64,000 nt of DNA from Nocardia gamkensis NBRC 108242 (lineage in GTDB: Bacteria > Actinomycetota > Actinomycetes > Mycobacteriales > Mycobacteriaceae). Positions 58,007-64,000 of the stretch are shown here, in pieces. Each line of letters begins with the position of its first letter. Position 1 is the first letter of the stretch. The translations under genes and the position numbers were made by a program. The notes beneath the pieces are model-generated. The model had not been told where the DNA came from. It made no database searches and saw nothing but the letters and a program-made list of their open reading frames with translations. The DNA is taken from assembly GCF_001612985.1 (NCBI RefSeq), contig NZ_BDBM01000021.1:78946-142945 (forward strand), read 5' to 3'.

Positions 58007-58846
58007 CTACGAGGTGCGGCGCGCGGTGAGAACCGCGTCGTAGAGCTCGCGACGGGAAACGGCGTGGACGGCGGCGACCTCCGCGCAGGCATCCTTGAGG
58101 CGCGCGCCCGCGGCGGTCAGCGATTCGACGGCGTCGACCAGGTCCGCGGGGTCGGCGGCGGAAGGCCGGGCGCCCGCCAGCACCACCGTGATCTCGCCGC
58201 GCGCGCCGTCGACGGCCCACTGGGCGAGTTCGGCAAGGGTGCCGCGCACCACTTCCTCGTAGGTCTTGGTCAGCTCCCGGCAGACGGCGGCGCGGCGGTC
58301 CGGACCGAGGATCTCGACCGCGTCGGCCAGGCAGTCGGCGAGCCGGTGCGGCGCCTCGAAGAAGACGCAGGCACGTGACTCGGCGGCCAGCGTGCGCAAC
58401 CATTCCCGGCGCTGGCCGGATTTACGCGGCGGGAATCCGTCGAAGCAGAACCGTTCCACCGGCAGGGCCGACAACGCGAGCGCCGTGGTCACCGCCGAGG
58501 GGCCGGGCAGGCAGGTCACCGGCAGGTCGCGCTCGACGCACGCCGCCACCATGCGGTAGCCGGGATCGCTCACCGACGGCATGCCCGCGTCGGTGACCAG
58601 CAGCACCGTGCGCCCGTCGGCGATCTCGTCGAGCAGCATCGGGATCCGCGCGGTCTCGACGTGGTCGTAGAAACTCACCACCCGGCCGGAGATCTCGACG
58701 CCCAGCGCCTTGGCCAGCGACCTGGTGCGCCGGGTGTCCTCGGCGGCCACCACGTCGGCGGTCGCCAGTCCCTCACGCAGGCGCTGCGAGGCATCCCCGA
58801 TGTCGCCCATCGGTGTCGCCGCGAGCACCAGCCTGCCAGTCGTCAC
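58007..58846 (-). CDS. rsmI: 16S rRNA 2'-O-ribose C1402 methyltransferase
   Basis: RsmI methylates C1402 of 16S rRNA with SAM. The 279-residue protein matches the tetrapyrrole-methylase-like family: RLVLAATPMGDIGDASQRLR, AEDTRRTRSLAKALG, LVTDAGMPSVSDPGYRMV and FCFDGFPPRKSGQRREWL. GTG 58846 starts the homology. It is divergent from pmt, as is the mycobacterial pair I recall (Rv1003/Rv1002c). The region between them is bordered by an inverted repeat. Confidence 0.95.
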   Translation of the reverse strand: MTTGRLVLAATPMGDIGDASQRLREGLATADVVAAEDTRRTRSLAKALGVEISGRVVSFYDHVETARIPMLLDEIADGRTVLLVTDAGMPSVSDPGYRMVAACVERDLPVTCLPGPSAVTTALALSALPVERFCFDGFPPRKSGQRREWLRTLAAESRACVFFEAPHRLADCLADAVEILGPDRRAAVCRELTKTYEEVVRGTLAELAQWAVDGARGEITVVLAGARPSAADPADLVDAVESLTAAGARLKDACAEVAAVHAVSRRELYDAVLTARRTS

Positions 58847-58850
58847 TGTC

Positions 58851-59005
58851 GCTGTTCCGCCTCTCCGAGTAGTCGGGCCGTCCGAGTCGGGTGTCGAAGG
58901 ATTCGCGAGTTACCCGTGTGCTGACGAAATCGGTTCGTAGCGTATTCCGGTCTCGGCGAAACCACCCAACGCGTACGGCCTGAATACTCGGAGAGGCGGC
59001 ACAGC
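58851..59005. repeat. Inverted repeat bounding the rsmI/pmt intergenic region
   Basis: Arms 58851-58884 and 58972-59005 match at about 30 of 34 positions (core CCGCCTCTCCGAGTA). They begin 4 bp upstream of the rsmI start and end 14 bp before the pmt start, so they frame the divergent promoters. A third copy of the same sequence lies at 24281-24308. It is too long and too similar to be chance; its function is unknown. Confidence 0.75.
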
Positions 59006-59018
59006 ATACGATCGGGGC

Positions 59019-60644
59019 GTGACCCAGGTGACCGACCAGCGCGCGACCGCACGGTTCGGAACCGTGCCCTCCTGGTCGAGCCCGGGCCCGCTGCGGCCGC
59101 CGCCCGACTTCGGGCCCGACGACCGCCTGCGCGGCTGGCTGGTGACGGCGTTCCTCACCGCGATCGCGGCGGTGACCCGCTTCACGATGCTCAACTACCC
59201 GACCGACGCCGGCACCCCGGTGTTCGACGAGAAGCACTACGCCCCGCAGGCCTGGCAGATGCTCACCGGCGGCTGGGTGGAGGACAACCCCGGCTACGGG
59301 CTGGTGGTGCATCCTCCGGTCGGCAAGCAGTTCATCGCGATCGGCGAGGCGATATTCGGCTACAACGGCTGGGGCTGGCGCTTCACCGCCGCGCTGGCCG
59401 GAACCGTGCTGGTGCTGCTGGTGATCCGGATCGTGCGCCGGATGGCGCGCTCCACCCTGATCGGCGCGATCGCGGGCATCCTGCTGATCGCCGACGGCCT
59501 CACCTTCGTGTCCTCGCGCATCGGCATGCTCGACATCTTCATGGGGTTGTTCGTCACCGCCGCCTTCGGTTGCCTGATCGTCGACCGCGACGAGGTCCGC
59601 GCCCGGTTCGCCCGCGCGGACGCCGACGGCCGGATCGGCGTGACGGACTGGGGGCCGCGCCTCGGGGTGCGCTGGTGGCGCTTCGGCGCGGGCGTGCTGC
59701 TCGGCCTGGCCTGCGGAACCAAATGGTCCGGTGTCTACTTCATCGCCGCCTTCGGCCTGCTGAGCGTCTACTACGATCTCGCGGCGCGGCGCGACTACGG
59801 CGTGCGCCGCCCCTGGCTCGGCGTCGCGCTGCGCGATATCGGGCCCGCGCTCTACGCGCTGGTCCTCGTGCCCCTGGGCGTCTATCTGGCCGGCTATTGG
59901 GCCTGGTTCGCGAGCGAGACGGGCGTGTACCGGTACATGCCGGGCAATCCGTCCGCACCGACCGACCCGATCGGCACCGGCGGATTCTGGTCGCATGTGG
60001 TGCCGGGCGCGCTTCGTTCGCTCTGGTACTTCAACGCCAGGTCGCTGGAATTCCACACGGAGCTGACCAACTCGGCGGGCAACCATCACCCGTGGGAATC
60101 CAAACCATGGACCTGGCCCATGGGCCTGCGCCCGATGCTGTACTACTACGCCGACAGCGGCGTCAGCGGTTGCGGCCAGACCCAGTGCGTGAAGGCCGTG
60201 ATGCTGATCGGGACGCCCGCGATCTGGTGGGTCGCGGGTCCGGTACTGGCCTGGATGCTGTGGCGCGCCGTAACCCGTCGCGACTGGCGCTACGGCGCCG
60301 TGCTGGTCGGCTACGGCGCCGCGCTGCTGCCCTGGTTCGCCACGCTCGACCGGCAGATGTACTACTTCTACGCCGTCCCGATGGCCCCGTTCCTGGTGAT
60401 GGGCGTGGCGCTGGCGCTCGGCGACGTGCTCGGCCCGGCGCACCCGAGCACCATTCCGCGCAGTCCCGCCGGGACCTACCTACCCGCCCCGCCGAACGAA
60501 CGGCGCAGCCTCGGACTGCTCGCGGTCTGTCTCTACCTGGGCCTGGTGATCGCCAACTTCATCTGGCTCTGGCCGATTCTCACCGCTCTCCCGATCACCC
60601 CGGGCAACTGGCACGACCATCTCTGGCTGCCCAGCTGGAAGTGA
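59019..60644 (+). CDS. pmt: Polyprenol-phosphate-mannose-dependent protein O-mannosyltransferase
   Basis: Pmt adds mannose to secreted proteins. The 541-residue protein has about 11 hydrophobic segments and the GT39 catalytic motif DE in PVFDEKHYAPQAW after the first membrane helix. Other family marks are HPPVGKQFIAIGE, SSRIGMLDIFMGLF, HPWESKPWTWPMGLRP and LPITPGNWHDHLWLPSWK at the end. GTG 59019 follows GGGGC only weakly. The C-terminus ends 4 bp before the convergent GntR stop. Confidence 0.95.
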   Translation: MTQVTDQRATARFGTVPSWSSPGPLRPPPDFGPDDRLRGWLVTAFLTAIAAVTRFTMLNYPTDAGTPVFDEKHYAPQAWQMLTGGWVEDNPGYGLVVHPPVGKQFIAIGEAIFGYNGWGWRFTAALAGTVLVLLVIRIVRRMARSTLIGAIAGILLIADGLTFVSSRIGMLDIFMGLFVTAAFGCLIVDRDEVRARFARADADGRIGVTDWGPRLGVRWWRFGAGVLLGLACGTKWSGVYFIAAFGLLSVYYDLAARRDYGVRRPWLGVALRDIGPALYALVLVPLGVYLAGYWAWFASETGVYRYMPGNPSAPTDPIGTGGFWSHVVPGALRSLWYFNARSLEFHTELTNSAGNHHPWESKPWTWPMGLRPMLYYYADSGVSGCGQTQCVKAVMLIGTPAIWWVAGPVLAWMLWRAVTRRDWRYGAVLVGYGAALLPWFATLDRQMYYFYAVPMAPFLVMGVALALGDVLGPAHPSTIPRSPAGTYLPAPPNERRSLGLLAVCLYLGLVIANFIWLWPILTALPITPGNWHDHLWLPSWK

Positions 60645-60648
60645 GGGG

Positions 60649-61008
60649 TTACCCCTCCAAGGCCGCCTGCACGTAGTGCAGGGCGGTGGCGTCGTCCAAT
60701 CCCAATCTGCGCACTGTCGCGACGTAGGCGGTGGCCGCGCGGCCCGCGACGTCGCGGGTGGGGTCGCCGGACGACGCGATGAACGAGCCTTGCCTGCCCC
60801 GGGTTTCGACCACGCCGTCGGCCTCCAGCTCACGGTAGGCGCGCGCCACCGTGTTGGGCGCGAGGCCGAGCTGGGCGGCCAGGGCGCGGACGGTCGGGAT
60901 CTTGGTTCCGGCCGTCAGCTCGCCGGAGCGCACCTGGGCGATGACGGCGAGGCGTAGCTGCTCGTAGGGCGGCACAGCGGATTCGTGGGAGACCGTGACG
61001 GTGAACAT
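60649..61008 (-). CDS. GntR-family regulator, YtrA subfamily
   Basis: A 119-residue protein consisting almost only of the winged helix: PPYEQLRLAVIAQVRSGELT, TKIPTVRALAAQLGLAPNTV, ARAYRELEADGVVETRGRQG. It has a short tail and no large ligand domain, as in the YtrA group. It starts 8 bp after the arcA stop, so it is probably co-transcribed with arcA. YtrA-type regulators usually sit with ABC transporter genes, and none is adjacent here. Target unknown. Confidence 0.88.
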   Translation of the reverse strand: MFTVTVSHESAVPPYEQLRLAVIAQVRSGELTAGTKIPTVRALAAQLGLAPNTVARAYRELEADGVVETRGRQGSFIASSGDPTRDVAGRAATAYVATVRRLGLDDATALHYVQAALEG

Positions 61009-61016
61009 GCCCGCGC

Positions 61017-62273
61017 TCACAAGTCGTCTCGGGACAGCGGGCACGACAGGCAGCGTGGTCCGCCGCGGCCGGAGCCCAATTCGGAGCCGGGGATGCGCAG
61101 CACCTCGATGCCCGCGTCCTCCAGTCTGGCGTTGGTCATCTCGTTGCGCTCGTAGGCGACCACCACGCCGGGAGCGAGGGCGAGGGTGTTGTTGCCGTCG
61201 TCCCACTGCTCGCGTTCGGCGGTGACGCCGTCCAGCCCCGTATCGATCACCCGCAGCTTGCCGATGCCCATGGCCTCGGCGGCCGCGGGCAGGAACGGGT
61301 CCGGGCCGCTGATCCCGACCCGGCCGCTGCCGGACCGTCCGCCGTAATCGTCCTCCTTGCGAATCGTGAAGGCGCACAGCGACTCCCGCACCGCGGGATA
61401 CATCACGACGGCGTCCGCGTCGACCATGGTGCACACCGTGTCCAGGTGCATGGTCGCGCGGGTCTGCACGATCGGCACCACGAGAACGGTGTGCGCGAGG
61501 TCGTCGTCGAACAAGCTGCGCGCCAACGCTTCCGCACCCGCGGGCGAGGTGCGCTCCCCGACGCCCACCGCGACCACCCCCTCCGACAGAAGCAGCACGT
61601 CGCCCCCTTCGATCGGGGCGGTGTGCGATTCGTAGGCGCGGCGCACCCCGAGAAACCGGGGATGGAAAGCGTAGATGAGGTCGGTCAGCGAGGTTTCCCT
61701 GCCGCGGGCGGGCAGCGCGAGCGAGGTGATCGCGACACGCGGACCGACCCAGAACGAGGAGTCCCTGGTGAACAGCAGATTGGGTAGCGGATCGATGACG
61801 AAGTCGCCGCCGTGGTGCATGCGGCGCACCAGCGAGGTGGCATCGGGCCCGAAGGGCAACTCGTCGAAGGTCATTCCGGCCACCAGGATCTCGGCCAGTT
61901 CCGTGGCGGGCACACCGCGCAGGAAGGCGGCCAGCTCGTCGGCCAGCGTGTGCCCGAGCCTGCGCGCGTCGACCGCGGCGGCGATGCCCTGGATGCGGGC
62001 GGCGCCGCTGACCTCGATGGTTTCGGCGAGCAGGTCCGACAACAGCAGCACCTCGGTGCCGCGGCCGCGCAGGACCCCGGCGAAGGCGTCGTGCTCCTGC
62101 TGCGCGCGCTCCACCCAGGGGATGCCGTCGAACAGCAGCTGATCGTTGTTGCGCGGGGTGAGCCTGCGCAGCTCGTTGCCCGGCCGGTGCAGCAGCACCG
62201 TACGCAGCGTGCCGACTTCGGACGTCACGGCCAGGCGCGCACCCTCCCGCGCGGATACAGCATCTGCTCCCAT
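61017..62273 (-). CDS. arcA: Arginine deiminase
   Basis: ArcA converts arginine to citrulline and ammonia. The 418-residue protein has the GME-superfamily catalytic residues in FTRDSSFWVG, HTAPIEGGDVLLL, ATMHLDTVCTMVDADA and the nucleophile Cys near the C-terminus in GGPRCLSCPLSRDDL. ATG 62273 gives the full N-terminus. No arcB or arcC is in the window, so the full ADI pathway is not encoded here. It is divergent from soxR and leads into the GntR gene. Confidence 0.95.
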   Translation of the reverse strand: MGADAVSAREGARLAVTSEVGTLRTVLLHRPGNELRRLTPRNNDQLLFDGIPWVERAQQEHDAFAGVLRGRGTEVLLLSDLLAETIEVSGAARIQGIAAAVDARRLGHTLADELAAFLRGVPATELAEILVAGMTFDELPFGPDATSLVRRMHHGGDFVIDPLPNLLFTRDSSFWVGPRVAITSLALPARGRETSLTDLIYAFHPRFLGVRRAYESHTAPIEGGDVLLLSEGVVAVGVGERTSPAGAEALARSLFDDDLAHTVLVVPIVQTRATMHLDTVCTMVDADAVVMYPAVRESLCAFTIRKEDDYGGRSGSGRVGISGPDPFLPAAAEAMGIGKLRVIDTGLDGVTAEREQWDDGNNTLALAPGVVVAYERNEMTNARLEDAGIEVLRIPGSELGSGRGGPRCLSCPLSRDDL

Positions 62274-62370
62274 GATCAGACCGTAGTGCGCCGAGGCCCG
62301 GAGAGCACGGAATTCCCGGCTTCGGATGCCGATCGCCCACGATCACCGAATCCGGTCCCGGCACCTCCGT

Positions 62371-62390
62371 ACCTCAAGTATTGTTGAGGT
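62371..62390 (+). promoter_or_regulatory. SoxR operator
   Basis: ACCTCAAGTATTGTTGAGGT has the symmetric arms ACCTCAA/TTGAGGT of SoxR boxes (CCTCAAG-n-CTTGAGG type). It lies 18 bp upstream of the soxR start and about 100 bp upstream of arcA. Autoregulation is likely, and arcA is a possible second target. Confidence 0.82.
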
Positions 62391-62407
62391 GATTGGGAGG
62401 AGCGTGC

Positions 62408-62896
62408 ATGTCGACAGCAGCCGATTGGCGGGCGAAGGAGCTGACCCCCGGGCAGCTTTCCGAGCGTAGTGGAGTCGCGGTCTCCGCGTTGCACTTCTAC
62501 GAACGCGAGGGGCTCATCACGAGTAGACGTACCAGCGGCAATCAGCGCAGATATGCCCGCGAGACCTTGCGCCGCGTGGCGTTCATCCGCATCTCCCAGC
62601 GCGTCGGCATACCGCTGAGCGAGATCCGGGCCGCACTCGATCAGCTCCCCGAGGGCCGCACCCCCACCCGGCGCGACTGGGAGGCTTTGTCCACCGTCTG
62701 GCGCGCCGATCTCGACGACCGGATCACTCAGCTGATCCGCCTGCGCGACAGCCTCACCGGCTGCATCGGCTGCGGCTGCCTGTCGCTGGGCAGCTGCCGC
62801 CTGGTCAACGAGCACGACCGGCTCGGCGCAGAGGGTCCGGGCGCCCGCGTGCTCGACGTACAGCTCAACTGCCCGTCGAAGCCAGCAGCCTGCTGA
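62408..62896 (+). CDS. soxR: Redox-sensitive MerR-family regulator SoxR
   Basis: A 162-residue MerR-type protein with helix-turn-helix TPGQLSERSGVAVSALHFYE and the redox [2Fe-2S] site CIGCGCLSLGSC near residue 120 (Cx2CxCx5C). In actinomycetes SoxR responds to redox-active compounds and activates a few genes rather than soxS. ATG 62408 has GGGAGGAGCG upstream. The C-terminus overlaps the convergent SDR gene by 32 bp. Confidence 0.95.
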   Translation: MSTAADWRAKELTPGQLSERSGVAVSALHFYEREGLITSRRTSGNQRRYARETLRRVAFIRISQRVGIPLSEIRAALDQLPEGRTPTRRDWEALSTVWRADLDDRITQLIRLRDSLTGCIGCGCLSLGSCRLVNEHDRLGAEGPGARVLDVQLNCPSKPAAC

Positions 62897-63704
62897 AACG
62901 CGCACTGGTGCGGCGCATCACGAACTCGTAGGGGAACGCGAATTTGCGTGCCCACCAATATCCGAAGCGGATGTCGAACGAGCTGTAGACCAGGAATCGA
63001 TTGCGTTCGATGCCGCGCAGGATCGCCGCGGCCACCCGTTCCGGCGGCACCGCGTGCTCGGCGAAAGCCGCGGTGAGCCGCTTGATCTTCGGGTCCTCCT
63101 TGTTCACCCCGGCCAGCTCGACGCTCTGCACCAGCGGCGTGTTCACCGCGCCCGGCGCCACCAAGTGCACCGTGATGCCGTGTTGCGCCAGATCGAAACG
63201 CAGCACCTCCGACACGCCGCGAATACCGTATTTACCCGCGCTGTAGGCCGCGTGCCATGGCAGCGCGAGCAGCCCCGCCGCCGAGGACACGTTGACCAGC
63301 GCACCGCCCTTGCCCGCGCGCACCATGGGCGGCACGAAGGTCTCGATGACGTGGATCGGGCCCATCAGGTTGACCTCCACCATGCGCCGCCAGTGCTTGT
63401 GCTCCAGGTTCTCTACCGTCCCCCACACCGAGGTGCCCGCGATGTTCATGACGACGTCCAGACTGCCGAGTTCGGCGTGCACCCGGTCGGCGAAGGCGCG
63501 CACCGCGTCGTAGTCGGTGATGTCCAGCGCTTCCGCCAGGGCGACGCGACCGCCCGCGGCGCGGATGTCGGTCGCCGTGGCGTCCAGGCCCTCGGCATTG
63601 ATGTCGGTGAGCACCAGCTCGGCGCCGTCCGCGGCGGCGGCCAGCGCGGTGGCCCGGCCGATGCCGCTCGCCGCACCCGTGACCAGAACCTTCGCATCGC
63701 GCAC
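62865..63704 (-). CDS. Short-chain dehydrogenase/reductase (SDR)
   Basis: An SDR of about 279 residues: KVLVTGAASGIGRATALAAA (cofactor loop), MNIAGTSVWGTVENLEHKHW, NVSSAAGLLALPWHAAYSAG with catalytic YxxxK, and VAPGAVNTPLVQSVELAGVN. An extended C-terminal tail (VYSSFDIRFGYWWARKFAFP) is typical of mycobacterial SDRs linked to lipid metabolism. Start GTG 63704 (VRDAKVLV) is preferred; a codon at 63755 adds a basic N-terminus without support. Substrate unknown. Confidence 0.87.
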   Translation of the reverse strand: MRDAKVLVTGAASGIGRATALAAAADGAELVLTDINAEGLDATATDIRAAGGRVALAEALDITDYDAVRAFADRVHAELGSLDVVMNIAGTSVWGTVENLEHKHWRRMVEVNLMGPIHVIETFVPPMVRAGKGGALVNVSSAAGLLALPWHAAYSAGKYGIRGVSEVLRFDLAQHGITVHLVAPGAVNTPLVQSVELAGVNKEDPKIKRLTAAFAEHAVPPERVAAAILRGIERNRFLVYSSFDIRFGYWWARKFAFPYEFVMRRTSARFSRLLASTGS

Positions 63705-63818
63705 CGTCGTTCGCCCCGCTCGCCTACGACCTCTACCCAGCACCGCGCATCCCATCTCGAATCGCCGAATCGGTTCTCCGCAGGGTAGTCCAGTGGGCTG
63801 TCGCCGACCGGGACGCCG

Positions 63819-64000
63819 CTATCGCCCCAGGACCGCGAGCATGCCCGCGACGGCTCGCGGCCAAGTGAACTGCTCGGCGCGGCTGCGGGCGGCGCGGCGG
63901 CGACCGGCCTGCGGCATGGCCAGCACGTCGCTGACCGCCGCCGCGAACGCGGAGGGATGGTCGGCGGCCACCGCGCCGCAGTCGGCGGTCACGATGTCGG
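63819..64000 (-). CDS. Glycosyltransferase, C-terminal end only (GT4-like)
   Basis: The last 60 codons of a gene whose 5' part is beyond the right edge. The sequence DIVTADCGAVAADHPSAFAA is followed by AVSDVLAMPQAGRRRAARSR and AEQFTWPRAVAGMLAVLGR before the stop (TAG, complement of 63819-63821). This is the typical end of GT4 glycosyltransferases: an A-x(n)-L-x-dPaxRR-xxaRxRAE-FtW pattern. Full identity cannot be given. Confidence 0.8.
   Translation of the reverse strand, partial: DIVTADCGAVAADHPSAFAAAVSDVLAMPQAGRRRAARSRAEQFTWPRAVAGMLAVLGR

Overview
The window looks like a chromosome segment of a high-GC actinomycete of the Corynebacteriales, most like Nocardia. Many starts are GTG or TTG, and the gene content is typical of the group: ergothioneine operon, RpfB, protein O-mannosyltransferase, Stealth-type CpsY, IdeR-type iron boxes. 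Several blocks are in mycobacterial-like order: cpdA/cpsY, mazG-mfd-TetR-tRNA-glmU-prs, FAAL/pth/rplY, ksgA-rpfB-tatD/metG and rsmI/pmt/arcA. The genus is an inference; no rRNA or marker gene was available.

Layout. (1) 1-6.9 kb: an accessory, iron-box-controlled locus. A family-5 lipoprotein binding protein (cut by the window edge) faces an apparent operon of a Fe(II)/2-oxoglutarate oxygenase, an SbnB/ornithine-cyclodeaminase-like enzyme, an SbnH/LysA-like PLP decarboxylase, an SbnA-like cysteine-synthase homologue and a MATE exporter. The SbnA+SbnB pair points to L-2,3-diaminopropionate. This is the best candidate for an undescribed pathway. (2) 7.3-13.2 kb: glycerol-dehydrogenase-like enzyme, Rv0805-like phosphodiesterase, Stealth phosphotransferase, a flavodoxin with its own iron box, an FMN split-barrel protein and TerD. 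(3) 13.2-17.2 kb: a rearranged patch with a decayed regulator, an orphan small gene, a mazG fragment and two convergent secreted lipases whose first 459 bp, promoters included, are almost identical inverted repeats. (4) 17.2-27 kb: mazG-mfd, two TetR genes, tRNA-Gln, glmU-prs. (5) 27-29 kb: three poorly characterised genes. (6) 29-35.1 kb: egtABCD with divergent egtE (ergothioneine). (7) 35.1-41.4 kb: TetR/acyltransferase pair with palindromic operators, acyl-AMP ligase, rplY-pth (pth apparently starts at CTG), prfC. (8) 41.4-47 kb: SnoaL-like protein, a DUF4393-DUF445-DUF4393 set, TetR/SDR pair. (9) 47-58.9 kb: ispE, LLM oxidoreductase with twin palindromes, ABC-F protein, copper chaperone with a CsoR-type box, ksgA, rpfB, tatD, metG, TetR, PEP-mutase/ICL-family enzyme, rsmI. 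(10) 58.9-64 kb: pmt, arcA-GntR, soxR with its operator, an SDR and the end of a glycosyltransferase.

How parts fit: the iron boxes at 0.5, 0.68 and 11.4 kb suggest that metal-chelator (or amino-acid-derived product) synthesis, export, re-uptake and flavodoxin substitution respond together to iron starvation. Most other blocks are housekeeping genes, with small regulator-target pairs whose operators can be read directly.
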